From: Polaribacter marinaquae
GTDB taxonomy: Bacteria; Bacteroidota; Bacteroidia; Flavobacteriales; Flavobacteriaceae
Length of the DNA: 64,000 bases
NCBI RefSeq assembly: GCF_038019025.1
Contig: NZ_CP150496.1
Coordinates: 2,744,001 to 2,808,000 of the forward strand
Reading direction: 5' to 3'
Positions 8,817 to 17,674 of this stretch are shown piece after piece (within the stretch, counting starts at the first letter, position 1; the number at the start of each line of letters is the position of its first letter). A model generated the notes under the pieces. That model searched no databases and was not told the origin of the DNA. It worked only from the letters and a program-made list of their open reading frames with translations. The position numbers were made by a program, and so were the translations under genes.

Positions 8817-10952
8817 TTAATTATTTTTTTTTCTTGGAGGCGGCGGTGGCGGAATGTCATTTCCTGTTCTCTTTTTCCAATCTTGATATGCTTTTTTAGC
8901 TTTTAAGATTTCTTCTTTACTTGCATTAGGTTTTGGTGGCGCAGGTGGAAGTAATAATTTATCTTCTTCAGTTAATTCGCTTTTTTTCTTATACCAAACT
9001 TTATTTCCTTTTCTTAATCTTACATAAGGTTTAATAGGGTTTTCTGGATATGGAACCTTATTTTTATCAGCTCTAGACATTCTAAAATACATTCCACCTA
9101 AATCAGACCATTCTCTTTTAATTACTTTCTGCTCAGTTTCAGTTTTAAAAACATAATGTTTTCCCTCTTTTTTAAGCTTTTCAAATATTTTATGTTTTTT
9201 ATTATATTCTTTTACAATATCTAAATTCACTAATTTTCCGTCTTTATAATATCTAGCTACTCTTTCTTTTTTATCAAAAGTGTAATAGTATTTTTGTCCA
9301 TCGATAGTTATAAACCAATTTTTATTGAATTTTGGATCTGTAGCTTTTTTAATTAATGAAGGAACATTTTCTTCTTTGTTATAAGTGATTTTTAAAGTAT
9401 TTACATCTTTTAATTTTAGATGGATATCTTTAATTGTGCCAATATTAGTTTCTTTTTCTGCTTTAATAGTTGTGGTTAAAAAAGGTATTTCTTTTGAAAT
9501 ACTTTGTTTAGAATTAGGATTGTTTTTAATAATCGGAGAATCTATAAAAACGTTTTTATTTTTTTTATCCTCTACTATTTCAATAATTTCTTTTTTGTAA
9601 TTTTTTTTATAACCCTCAAATTCTTTAACTCTTTTTGCATTTTTAGCTTCAAAATATTTCGTAGTTTCTAAATGCGCTTGATTTTCTTGAGGAAAACGTT
9701 TGCTACGAGCATTTTTATATACAAAACTGTTTGAGTATCTAGCAAAGTCTGTGTGCTTATAATTATTAAGTGTTTCATTTTTAACCACTTTTCCATCTAG
9801 CCAAACAGCAAATTTGCTATTGTCTTTTAAAGCTTCAAATTGTGCTTTAGTAGGTGTAACTTTTTCTAATTTTAATGGTGGAGGTGGTGGAAGTACAAAC
9901 CTTTTCTTTTCTTCATTTGTCAATTCAGTATATAACTTAGAAACTTTTTTTCCTTCCTTATTTGTATAAGTTATATATACATTTTTGTTTATAAAGTTTT
10001 TATAGACTTCATTTTCTGTTATAATACTTTTTTTAGGTTGTTCTTCAAATACTTCAATAACCTCGATAATTTCTTGTTTTTCTTGTGCTTCAACTCTTTC
10101 TGCAAATAGAAAAACAAAACCTGCTACTAGCGGAATTACCACCAGCTTTTTAATCCATATTTTGGATTGTGAACTTTGTGTTGTCATCATTTTTAATCTT
10201 TTTTTAGTAAGTGAATAATTCAAATTACTGGCCAAGTAATATTCGTTGTTCCAAGCAGCTTTATTCAATAATAAATGCTGATATTGAAATGTATTTTTAT
10301 GTTGATGTATAACTTTTTCGTCTGCTAAAAATTCATGATTTAATTGTACCGCTTTTTTAAGAAATATAAATAGCGGATTTATCCAAAATAGAATTTGTAA
10401 AAACTCAATTAAAAGTACATCAATGGTATGTTTTTGTGTAACGTGTGTTAATTCGTGTGTAAAAAGTTCTTCTTCGATATTGCCATTTTCATATTCTTTT
10501 TTATTGATAAAGATGGCTTTCCAGAAAGTGTGTGGTAAAATTTGATCATCAACCAAAACTAAGGTTGCTTTTTTATACTTTATTTGTTCATTTAGTCTAA
10601 TTTTCTGAATTATTTTGAATAAATTTCTTCCAAAACGAATTAATAATAAAGAGGATATTAATAAGTAAAAGCTAACAAAGTATTTGGTATAATCTATTAC
10701 TTCTTCAACCTCTTTTGTTTCTAAAGTATCAGCACTAAATTCTGGTTGTTTTATTTTTATTAGTGTATTTGCTATGGCATCTGTAGGTACATAAGTGGTA
10801 ATTGTTGCAAACGGAATTACTAAAGAAATTATAACGCCAATTAATAAATAGTACCTATTAAAATTGTGCATTTTTTCTTTTTCTAAAATAAAATGATAGA
10901 AACATAGCAGTAATGCTAAACAACTTGCAGACTTTATAAGATAGCTTATCAT
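8817..10952 (-). CDS. M56 family (BlaR1-like) membrane metallopeptidase
   Basis: Signal-transducing membrane protease of the BlaR1/MecR1 type, expected to cleave or release its partner repressor on an envelope signal. 711 aa. Membrane segments lie at about residues 5-24, 35-55 and 90-107. The zinc motif HELTH is at 166-170 with the downstream motif HEFLADE at 206-212, and a last membrane segment follows at about 268-285. The outer part, 286-711, is not a penicillin-binding domain: it is lysine-rich and has three proline clusters (354-360, 668-673, 701-706). The stretches before the first two clusters resemble each other (ELTNEEKKRFVLPP and ELTEEDKLLLPPAPP). The signal sensed is therefore probably not a beta-lactam. 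It overlaps the repressor gene by 4 nt (ATGA). Confidence 0.88.
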   Translation of the reverse strand: MISYLIKSASCLALLLCFYHFILEKEKMHNFNRYYLLIGVIISLVIPFATITTYVPTDAIANTLIKIKQPEFSADTLETKEVEEVIDYTKYFVSFYLLISSLLLIRFGRNLFKIIQKIRLNEQIKYKKATLVLVDDQILPHTFWKAIFINKKEYENGNIEEELFTHELTHVTQKHTIDVLLIEFLQILFWINPLFIFLKKAVQLNHEFLADEKVIHQHKNTFQYQHLLLNKAAWNNEYYLASNLNYSLTKKRLKMMTTQSSQSKIWIKKLVVIPLVAGFVFLFAERVEAQEKQEIIEVIEVFEEQPKKSIITENEVYKNFINKNVYITYTNKEGKKVSKLYTELTNEEKKRFVLPPPPPLKLEKVTPTKAQFEALKDNSKFAVWLDGKVVKNETLNNYKHTDFARYSNSFVYKNARSKRFPQENQAHLETTKYFEAKNAKRVKEFEGYKKNYKKEIIEIVEDKKNKNVFIDSPIIKNNPNSKQSISKEIPFLTTTIKAEKETNIGTIKDIHLKLKDVNTLKITYNKEENVPSLIKKATDPKFNKNWFITIDGQKYYYTFDKKERVARYYKDGKLVNLDIVKEYNKKHKIFEKLKKEGKHYVFKTETEQKVIKREWSDLGGMYFRMSRADKNKVPYPENPIKPYVRLRKGNKVWYKKKSELTEEDKLLLPPAPPKPNASKEEILKAKKAYQDWKKRTGNDIPPPPPPRKKNN

Positions 10953-11320
10953 TTTTGTTGTTTTTTAATTTGACTATCAATTACTTTTTTCAAATCTTCT
11001 AATTCTTCTGTAGATAAATTGGTTTCTTTGGTAAAAAAGGAAGCAAATTGGCTCGCAGAATCGTTAAAGAAATTTTTTATCAAGCCGTTTACATGGTTAG
11101 AAAAATAATCTGTTTTTTTAATTATCGGGTAATATTCTCTTGATTTACCAAACAGTTTATAATCTATAAAACCCTTATCTGATATTCTTTTTAATAAAGT
11201 AGCAACGGTTGTAGTAGCTGGTTTTGGATCAGGGAAATCTTCTAATAAATCTTTTAAAAATGCCTTTTTACGTTTCCATAAATATTGCATTAATTGTTCT
11301 TCGGTTTTAGATAACTGCAT
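10949..11320 (-). CDS. BlaI/MecI family transcriptional repressor
   Basis: 123 aa winged-helix repressor of the BlaI/MecI/CopY family. It begins with the typical SKTEEQLMQYLWKRKKAFLKD pattern (wing-helix N-terminal, residues 4-23), then PKPATTTVATLLKRISDKGF, the recognition helix segment. The C-terminal third is the dimerisation part and the site where such repressors are cleaved. It is the first gene of a two-gene operon with the M56 protease, overlapping it by 4 nt. Its own promoter contains two BlaI-like dyads, so it very likely represses itself. Confidence 0.93.
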   Translation of the reverse strand: MQLSKTEEQLMQYLWKRKKAFLKDLLEDFPDPKPATTTVATLLKRISDKGFIDYKLFGKSREYYPIIKKTDYFSNHVNGLIKNFFNDSASQFASFFTKETNLSTEELEDLKKVIDSQIKKQQK

Positions 11321-11338
11321 ACTCTTATTATTTTTTAC

Positions 11339-11380
11339 TCTACAAACATAGAATAAAAAAATGAATTCTACAAATGTAGA
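11339..11380 (-). promoter_or_regulatory. BlaI-type operator pair overlapping the blaI-like promoter
   Basis: Two 14 bp dyads lie 28 bp apart: 11367-11380 (TCTACAAATGTAGA, perfect, with the known BlaI core TACAnnTGTA) and 11339-11352 (TCTACAAACATAGA, imperfect). On the minus strand they contain TTTG (11374-11371) and TATGTTTG (11350-11343), separated by exactly 20 nt. That is a consensus Bacteroidetes promoter whose two boxes each lie inside a dyad. The perfect dyad also contains TACATTTG on the minus strand. The start codon of the repressor is at 11320. Confidence 0.8.
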
Positions 11381-11405
11381 GTTAAAATGGAGTGGTGCTT
11401 TTTGT

Positions 11406-11413
11406 TATATTTG
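11406..11413 (+). promoter_or_regulatory. -7 promoter element before the cyclophilin gene
   Basis: TATATTTG matches the Bacteroidetes TAnnTTTG box and lies 33 nt before the ATG at 11447. No TTG/TTTG -33 box is visible at the usual distance. The BlaI-like perfect dyad lies about 25 nt upstream, so this gene could also be touched by the repressor. Confidence 0.5.
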
Positions 11414-11446
11414 TTGAATTACTTAGAGATATTCAAAGAAAAATAA

Positions 11447-12076
11447 ATGAAAAATAAAATTATAGTATTACTTGGTATTGTGCTTTTTACATCTTGTGCT
11501 ACAAAAAAGTTTAAAGAAAGATGGTTAAAAAAAGAAGCTCCAGAAATGTTTAAAGCAAGGTTTGAAACAACCCAAGGTAATTTTGATATAGAGGCAAAAA
11601 GAGCTTGGTCTCCGGCAGGTGTAGACAGGTTATATCAACTAATTAAATACGAATATTATAAAGATGTTGCTATTTTTAGAGTTGTACCAAATTTTGTTGC
11701 TCAGTTTGGTATTCACAACGATTCTATAATCAATAAAAGTTGGTCAAATAAAGGTTTTGTTGATGAACCTGTGATTATGAAAAATGATTCTATGACAATT
11801 GCTTTTGCAAGAAGCGGAGTTGAAACAAGAACGAATCAAATTTTTATTAATTTAAAGAAGAATGCTAGATTGGATACAATAGAATATTCTGGCGTTAAAG
11901 GTTTTCCGGTAATTGCTAAAGTAATAGCGGGTAAAGAAAACGTTTTAAAGTTTTATGATGGTTACGGTGATAAATTAGGAAGACAACAAGGAAAGATAAA
12001 TAAACTTGGTAATGCCTTTCTAAAGGAGAAATATCCGAAGGTAGATTATATTTTAAAAGCCTATTTTATAAAATAA
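11447..12076 (+). CDS. Lipoprotein peptidyl-prolyl cis-trans isomerase (cyclophilin type)
   Basis: 209 aa. The N terminus is a lipoprotein signal with lipobox LFTSC (Cys17), so the protein is anchored in the periplasm or outer membrane. Residues 35-205 read as a cyclophilin domain: FETTQGNFDIEAKRAWSPAGVDR at the start (split here as FETTQGNFDIE and AWSPAGVDR), FRVVPNFVAQFG and a FINLKKNARLD segment, with a GFPVIAKVIAGKENV loop near the end. It should speed proline isomerisation in envelope proteins. Family members with such divergent active-site loops may have low activity. It is a single gene, divergent from the repressor operon and closed by a terminator. Confidence 0.88.
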   Translation: MKNKIIVLLGIVLFTSCATKKFKERWLKKEAPEMFKARFETTQGNFDIEAKRAWSPAGVDRLYQLIKYEYYKDVAIFRVVPNFVAQFGIHNDSIINKSWSNKGFVDEPVIMKNDSMTIAFARSGVETRTNQIFINLKKNARLDTIEYSGVKGFPVIAKVIAGKENVLKFYDGYGDKLGRQQGKINKLGNAFLKEKYPKVDYILKAYFIK

Positions 12077-12101
12077 AAAAAGCCGCATATTGCGGCTTTT
12101 T
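12077..12101. terminator. Bidirectional terminator
   Basis: Stem AAAAAGCCGCA / TGCGGCTTTTT with a 3 nt loop, directly after the stop at 12076 and 8 nt from the end of the minus-strand M1 peptidase. It serves both converging genes. Confidence 0.92.
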
Positions 12102-12108
12102 CTCAATC

Positions 12109-13746
12109 TTAATTTTTAACAGAAATATAAAAATTTGAATCAATTTTAAAATCAGTTTCTTTATCTTTTAAAATGATTTCTTGTTTTTCTGTAGAAGGAT
12201 AAATCCACTTTTCTTTATCATTTAAATAAATTTTTAAGGGCATATTAAAATTATCTACAACATTAATCCAACTATAAGTTAGGGTGTTATTTTTAATTTT
12301 ATAAGTCAGCGTCGGTATTTTTTTATTTCTTAAATATTGATCAAAAAAAGCTTCTAAATTGATTCCTACTTCTTTACTTAAAAAATTTTCAATCTGCTTT
12401 GTAGTTACAGTTTGATGATAAAATACTTTATTCATTTTTCGTAAAATACTGCGCCATTTTTCATCATTATTAACTAATTGCCTTAAAGTATGTAACATAT
12501 TGCCACCTTTATTATACATGTCTCCAGAACCTTCTTTATTAACATTGTATTTACCAATTATTGGTGCTTTATTACTGATAGAATTTCTTAAACCAATTAC
12601 ATATTCTGATGCTGCTTTTTTACCGTAATAATAATCTATAAATAAACTTTCAGAGTAATTTGTAAAGCTTTCGTGTATCCACATATCTGCAATGTCTTTA
12701 TTGGTAATGTTGTTTGCAAACCATTCGTGACCAGCTTCATGAATTATAATAAAATCAAACTTTAAACCCCAACCTGTACCAGATAAATCTCTACCAAGGT
12801 AACCTTGTTTGTATTGATTGCCATATGTAACAGAACTTTGATGTTCCATACCCAAATAGGGTACTTCTACCAATTTAAAACCATCTTCGTAAAAAGGATA
12901 CGGACCAAACCAATGTTCAAAGGCTTTCATCATTTTTGGGGCATCTTTAAAATGCTTTTTAGCTTTTTCTAAATTGTATTTTAAAACATAATAGTCCATG
13001 TCAAGATCTCCTTTTTCACCATCAAAGACTTCAGAAAAATGTGTGTAATCTCCAATATTTACATTAACACCATAATTATTTATAGGATTGTCTACGTACC
13101 AATTATAAGTAGTGTATTCGCCATGTTTTTTTACGCTCTCTAACCTTCCGTTAGAAACATCCATTAAATTACTTGGTACTGTAACGCTAATTCGCATGTT
13201 TTCTACTTCATCATACATATGGTCTTTACAAGGCCACCATACACTTGCGCCTAAACCTTGGCAAGAAGTTGCTACAAAATGATTTCCATTTTTATCTTTT
13301 CTCCACGAAAATCCACCATCCCAAGGTGCTCTAATTGCTTCTTTAGGATTTCCTGTATAATGTACAATAATACTATCCGTTTTGCCAATAATTTGCTTTT
13401 TTAAAAGCTTTACAAAGTGGGCATTTCCATCATGTATAACTTCTAATTCTTTTTCATCTTGGGTAACCTTTGTAATCTTTAAAGGAGCCTGTAAATCTAT
13501 TTGCATTGTATTATGAACACTTAAAACTTTATATTTTATGGTGTTTTTACCAGAAATAAATTTTTTGTCTGGATTTACTTTTACATCTAAATGGTAATAC
13601 GTTAAATCCCACCAAATTCTCTCTGGTGTAATACTTCCTCTTAAAGTATCTTGCCTTGTAAAATTGTTTTTTTCGGTCATTAAACCTTGAGCTTTACAAG
13701 ATAAAAAGCTCAAAGAAAGAAAAAGAATTAAAAGTAATTTTTTCAT
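12109..13746 (-). CDS. M1 family metallopeptidase lipoprotein
   Basis: 545 aa aminopeptidase N-type zinc peptidase with a lipoprotein signal (LSFLSC, Cys17). The N-terminal beta domain spans about 35-230. The substrate-binding motif equivalent to GAMEN reads GMEHQ at 299-303, and the zinc site is HEAGH (336-340) with the third ligand E359 in WIHESF. It is shorter than classical aminopeptidase N (about 870 aa) because the C-terminal helical domain is replaced by a short one. It should remove N-terminal residues from peptides in the envelope. It is third in an operon with M20 and S9 peptidases, starting 3 nt after the S9 gene. Confidence 0.92.
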   Translation of the reverse strand: MKKLLLILFLSLSFLSCKAQGLMTEKNNFTRQDTLRGSITPERIWWDLTYYHLDVKVNPDKKFISGKNTIKYKVLSVHNTMQIDLQAPLKITKVTQDEKELEVIHDGNAHFVKLLKKQIIGKTDSIIVHYTGNPKEAIRAPWDGGFSWRKDKNGNHFVATSCQGLGASVWWPCKDHMYDEVENMRISVTVPSNLMDVSNGRLESVKKHGEYTTYNWYVDNPINNYGVNVNIGDYTHFSEVFDGEKGDLDMDYYVLKYNLEKAKKHFKDAPKMMKAFEHWFGPYPFYEDGFKLVEVPYLGMEHQSSVTYGNQYKQGYLGRDLSGTGWGLKFDFIIIHEAGHEWFANNITNKDIADMWIHESFTNYSESLFIDYYYGKKAASEYVIGLRNSISNKAPIIGKYNVNKEGSGDMYNKGGNMLHTLRQLVNNDEKWRSILRKMNKVFYHQTVTTKQIENFLSKEVGINLEAFFDQYLRNKKIPTLTYKIKNNTLTYSWINVVDNFNMPLKIYLNDKEKWIYPSTEKQEIILKDKETDFKIDSNFYISVKN

Positions 13747-13749
13747 AAA

Positions 13750-16077
13750 TTATTTAATTTTAAAACCTTTTGCTGGTTTGGCATCTAATAAATGAGTTAC
13801 AAAATAATCCCATCGTTTTCTTGTCATGTAGTTTGTCATGTTGCCATAACCATGTCTTTTATTCGGGTATAAAATCATATCGAAATCTTTGTTTGCATTT
13901 ATTAAAGCTTCTACAACTAACATTGTGTTAGATGGTGGTACATTATTATCCATAGAACCATGGGTAATTAGTAATTTACCTTTTAAGTCTTTTGCAATTA
14001 ATTGATTTGCCTGATTATCGTAATTTGTTGTTCCGTCTGCTTTACCTTCAATATTCCCTTTTTGTAAAAGACCTTGCCATTTTTCGCCCCAATCTGCCTC
14101 GTAATTTCTGTTATCATGATTTCCAGCTCCAGAAACTGCAACGTCATAAAATTCTGGGTAAGCAAAAACTGCTCTTGTAGAGGCAAAACCACCACCAGAA
14201 TGTCCCCAAATTCCAACTCTTTCAGTATCCATTCCTTTATATTTTTTTGCCAATTGTTTTATTGCAGTAATATTATCTGGTAAACCATTGTCGCCCATGT
14301 TACCATAATATGCATCATGAAAAGATTTAGAACGCATTGGTGTACCCATTGCATCTACAGCTACAACAACAAAACCTAGTTCTGCAACTGCCTGAAAATC
14401 TCTCCAGACAGGTCTAAAACCGTAATTACCAACAGAACCAGATTGCGGGCCAGGATAAATGTAGTTTAATACCGGATATTTCTTAGATTCGTCGTAATGG
14501 CTAGGTAAACACATTATACCGTAAATATCTGTGTTCTCGTCTCTAGCTTTTACAGAAAATTCTACAGGTGCCTGCCAGTTTCTTTCTTTTAATTTAGAAA
14601 TATCAGCAGTTTCTAAATCCATTATTTTTTCTCCGGAATTATCTCTCAAAACAGAAATAGGAGCAGAGGTTGTTGTAGAATAAGTGTCTACAAATAAACT
14701 ATAATTGTTATTAAAGCTTACATTATGAGTTCCTTTAGAAGGAGTAAGGTTCACCATATTAGATCCGTCAAAATTAATCTTGTAGTAGTAGTTATGATAA
14801 GGATTGCCTTCTTCTTTACCTCCTGCAGAAAAGTAAATAACTCTATTTTTTTCGTCGATATTTTTAACTTGTTTCACCAACCAGTTTCCTGTTGTAATTT
14901 GATTTTTTAGCTTTTTAGTTTTTAAATCATATAAGTAAATATGGCCCCAATTTGTTTTTTCTGAATACCAAATAAACTCATTTGAATCAAATAAAACTTT
15001 CCAGTTTTCTGCGTTTACACCAGATTCGTAATAAGTATCTACTTCTTCTTTATGTATAGAAGTTACTTTACCTGTATTTGCATCTGCAATTTGTAAATGT
15101 GCAATTTTGTGATCTCTAGAACTAGAAACAAAAGCAAATTTTGTACCTTCTTTGTTCCATTGGGCATCTAACAATTCGTTATTTCTACCGGCAATATGGT
15201 CTGTAGTTGTTCCTCTTTGAAAATCTTTACCCATTTTTAGGCGAACCGTTTTGGGTTTGTTATTTAAATGGATGATTACACGTTCTATCGTAAAGATTTT
15301 TTCGTCGCCAGGTAACGGATGTTTCCATGCTTCTAATCTTGGGTGCCCAACATTTGTAGACGTTAAATACATCATACCAACGCCTCTTGCGTCTTGCTGA
15401 AAAGTTGCAATTTTATCTGAGTTAGGAGACCATTTTAAAACAGCGCCATCACTTTTAATCCAACCTGCGTTGTTTGTGGCGTAACCATAATCTTTTTCAC
15501 CATCAAAAGTAACTTGCGTTTTTTTATTGGTTTCTAAATCTCTAATCCAAAGGTTATAATTGTCTATGTAAGCAACTAATTTCCCGTTTGGAGATACATG
15601 CTCATTTCTGCTATATTTTTTGGTGTTTCCTGGTTTTTCAGTCAAAGATTTTTCATTTATATTATAGCTAAATTTTTTATTAGAAGTCGAGAAATTTATA
15701 TTTTCTAAATCTTCTGAAATAGTTACATTATAAATTGGTAAAGCAGTTGCTTTAACTTCTTTATCTAATTCTTCTGATAATAAAGAAGCTAGGTTTTCAT
15801 GATCGAAAGCAGTTGCTTTCGTTTTAGAAGTTGCATCTGTTAAAACATATCGTTTACCATCTTCAGTATTTGTTGAGTAAATTAACTTATTACCATTTGC
15901 AAAAGAAACGTTAGAAACTTGGTTGTACACAAGACGGTACAAACTTCTGTCCATATGTTTTGCTGCAGCTTCGTACTCTGCAATAGTAAATTGTTTTTGT
16001 TCTTCAGTTTTAGAACAATTAAATAGTAATGCAGTAAAAATACTACAAACTAAAAATTTGGTTAAGGTAGATTTCAT
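13750..16077 (-). CDS. S9 family (dipeptidyl peptidase IV-like) lipoprotein
   Basis: 775 aa. Lipoprotein signal with lipobox LLFNC (Cys21). The N-terminal beta-propeller (about 40-500) carries DPP IV-type repeats such as SPNGKLVAYI and WSPNSDKIATF; the C-terminal alpha/beta hydrolase holds the triad Ser647 (GHSGGG), Asp730 (HGSMDNNVP) and His752 (RHGYG). It is expected to release dipeptides from peptide N termini outside the cytoplasm. The serine motif is GHSGGG rather than the GWSYGG of strict DPP IV, so the specificity may differ. It lies between M20 and M1 peptidase genes with gaps of 16 and 3 nt, forming one peptide-degrading operon. Confidence 0.92.
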   Translation of the reverse strand: MKSTLTKFLVCSIFTALLFNCSKTEEQKQFTIAEYEAAAKHMDRSLYRLVYNQVSNVSFANGNKLIYSTNTEDGKRYVLTDATSKTKATAFDHENLASLLSEELDKEVKATALPIYNVTISEDLENINFSTSNKKFSYNINEKSLTEKPGNTKKYSRNEHVSPNGKLVAYIDNYNLWIRDLETNKKTQVTFDGEKDYGYATNNAGWIKSDGAVLKWSPNSDKIATFQQDARGVGMMYLTSTNVGHPRLEAWKHPLPGDEKIFTIERVIIHLNNKPKTVRLKMGKDFQRGTTTDHIAGRNNELLDAQWNKEGTKFAFVSSSRDHKIAHLQIADANTGKVTSIHKEEVDTYYESGVNAENWKVLFDSNEFIWYSEKTNWGHIYLYDLKTKKLKNQITTGNWLVKQVKNIDEKNRVIYFSAGGKEEGNPYHNYYYKINFDGSNMVNLTPSKGTHNVSFNNNYSLFVDTYSTTTSAPISVLRDNSGEKIMDLETADISKLKERNWQAPVEFSVKARDENTDIYGIMCLPSHYDESKKYPVLNYIYPGPQSGSVGNYGFRPVWRDFQAVAELGFVVVAVDAMGTPMRSKSFHDAYYGNMGDNGLPDNITAIKQLAKKYKGMDTERVGIWGHSGGGFASTRAVFAYPEFYDVAVSGAGNHDNRNYEADWGEKWQGLLQKGNIEGKADGTTNYDNQANQLIAKDLKGKLLITHGSMDNNVPPSNTMLVVEALINANKDFDMILYPNKRHGYGNMTNYMTRKRWDYFVTHLLDAKPAKGFKIK

Positions 16078-16093
16078 ATTGAGTTTAATTATG

Positions 16094-17482
16094 TTAGTTA
16101 GATAATTCTGTAAAATATTTATAGAAATAAGGTATTGTTTCGATTCCTTTTAAATAATTCCAAACACCAAAATGTTCATCTGGAGAATGTATTGCATCTG
16201 AGTTTAAACCGAAGCCCATTAAAATAGTTTTGCTTTTTAGTTCTTGCTCAAATAAAGCTACAATTGGTATACTACCACCACTTCTTTGCGGTATTGGAGT
16301 TTTATTAAATGTAGCTTCGTAAGCTTTACTTGCTGCTTTATAAGCAATATTATCAATTGGTGTAACATAACCTTGCCCACCATGATGAGGTTTTACAACT
16401 ACTTTTACAGATTTAGGAGCAATACTTTCGAAATGAGTTTTAAATAACTCGGTAATTTCTCTCCAATCTTGATTTGGGACCAAACGCATCGAGATCTTTG
16501 CATATGCTTTACTAGCAATTACCGTTTTTGCACCTTCACCGGTGTAACCACCCCAAATTCCGTTTACATCTAAAGTTGGTCTAATAGAATTTCTTTCGTT
16601 TGTAGAATATCCGTTTTCTCCATACACATCATTTATATCTAAAGCTTTTTTATAATTCTCTAAAGAAAACGGAGCTTTAGCCATTTCTGCTCTTTCTGCT
16701 TCTGATAAATCTTCTACTTTATCATAAAATCCAGGAACTGTAATATGATTGTTTTCATCATGTAAAGAAGCAATCATTTTGGTTAAAATATTAATAGGAT
16801 TTGCTACTGCGCCACCATATAAACCAGAATGTAAATCTCTATTTGGACCTGTAACTTCTACTTCTACATAACTTAAACCACGTAAACCTGTTGTGATTGA
16901 AGGAATATCGTTTGCAATCATTCCGGTATCAGAAATTAAAATAACATCGTTTGCTAATTTTTCTTTGTTTCTAGGTACAAACCAAGCTAAACTTTCCGAA
17001 CCAACTTCTTCTTCTCCTTCAATCATAAACTTAACGTTACAAGGCAAGTTTCCTGTTGATGTCATATACTCTAATGCTTTAACATGCATATACATTTGGC
17101 CTTTATCATCACAAGCACCTCTTGCAAAAATGGCTCCTTCTGGATGAATTTCTGTGTTTTTTATCACGGGTTCAAAAGGAGGTGAGGTCCATAATTCGAT
17201 AGGATCTGCTGGCTGAACATCATAATGTCCATAAACTAAAACAGTTGGTAAATTTTTGTCTATAATTTTTTCACCATAAATAATAGGATATCCTGGTGTT
17301 TCACAAAGTTCTACTTTGTCGCATCCTGCTTTTTTTAAGCTTTCTAAAACAAAATCGGCAGTGTTTAAAACGTCTTTTTTATAGGCGGTGTCTGCACTTA
17401 TCGAAGGAATTTTTAGTAAACTAATTAATTCGTCTAAAAATCTTTTTTTGTTGTCTTGTATGTATGTTTGAATTGTATTCAT
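16094..17482 (-). CDS. M20 family dipeptidase
   Basis: 462 aa zinc peptidase of the M20 (carnosinase/dipeptidase) family, without a signal peptide, so cytoplasmic. Visible motifs are VLVYGHYDVQPAD (metal His and general base region), ARGACDDKGQ (bridging Asp), EGEEEVGS (catalytic Glu pair) and a lid domain with DLHSGLYGG. It would finish the breakdown of the di- and tripeptides made by the two downstream peptidases. First gene of the M20-S9-M1 operon. A minus-strand TATTTTTG box (17513-17506) with TTG 16 nt further upstream may be its promoter. Confidence 0.93.
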   Translation of the reverse strand: MNTIQTYIQDNKKRFLDELISLLKIPSISADTAYKKDVLNTADFVLESLKKAGCDKVELCETPGYPIIYGEKIIDKNLPTVLVYGHYDVQPADPIELWTSPPFEPVIKNTEIHPEGAIFARGACDDKGQMYMHVKALEYMTSTGNLPCNVKFMIEGEEEVGSESLAWFVPRNKEKLANDVILISDTGMIANDIPSITTGLRGLSYVEVEVTGPNRDLHSGLYGGAVANPINILTKMIASLHDENNHITVPGFYDKVEDLSEAERAEMAKAPFSLENYKKALDINDVYGENGYSTNERNSIRPTLDVNGIWGGYTGEGAKTVIASKAYAKISMRLVPNQDWREITELFKTHFESIAPKSVKVVVKPHHGGQGYVTPIDNIAYKAASKAYEATFNKTPIPQRSGGSIPIVALFEQELKSKTILMGFGLNSDAIHSPDEHFGVWNYLKGIETIPYFYKYFTELSN

Positions 17483-17505
17483 GAAGTTTTTTTTAATTTC
17501 TTACT

Positions 17506-17532
17506 CAAAAATAGAAAAATTATTATGAACAA
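17506..17532 (-). promoter_or_regulatory. Possible promoter of the M20-S9-M1 peptidase operon
   Basis: On the minus strand TTG (17532-17530), 16 nt, TATTTTTG (17513-17506), then the ATG at 17482. The -7 box fits TAnnTTTG; the spacing is one base shorter than usual. Confidence 0.45.
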
Positions 17533-17533
17533 G

Positions 17534-17563
17534 TTTGTAGTTTGGAACTATTGTTTATATTTG
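17534..17563 (+). promoter_or_regulatory. Promoter of tRNA-Leu
   Basis: TTTG (17534-17537), 18 nt, TATATTTG (17556-17563). Both boxes match the Bacteroidetes consensus exactly, and the tRNA begins 24 nt downstream. Confidence 0.8.
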
Positions 17564-17587
17564 CATCCCGAAATAAGGGGAAAAGTT

Positions 17588-17669
17588 GCAGGCGTGGTGG
17601 AATTGGTAGACACGCTAGACTTAGGATCTAGTGCCGCGAGGTGTGAGAGTTCGAGTCTCTCCGCCTGTA
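17588..17669 (+). tRNA. tRNA-Leu (anticodon TAG)
   Basis: 82 nt class II tRNA. The acceptor stem is GCAGGCG / CGCCTGT with a terminal G-T pair, then discriminator A. The D arm contains GAATTGGTAGACAC, the anticodon stem-loop is CTAGA-CTTAGGA-TCTAG giving anticodon TAG, a long variable arm typical of leucine tRNA follows, and the T loop contains GTTCGAGTC. CCA is not encoded. It has its own promoter and terminator. Confidence 0.97.
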
Positions 17670-17674
17670 CAAAC

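Noticed and set aside
9385..9600. 71-codon plus-strand frame inside the M56 protease gene
   Set aside because: Opposite the lysine-rich tail; poly-Lys codons read backwards give Phe/Leu-rich pseudo-membrane proteins.
13992..14283. Several small frames on both strands inside the S9 peptidase gene
   Set aside because: They overlap the catalytic region of a clearly conserved protein (GHSGGG, His and Asp motifs) and have no start signals of their own.
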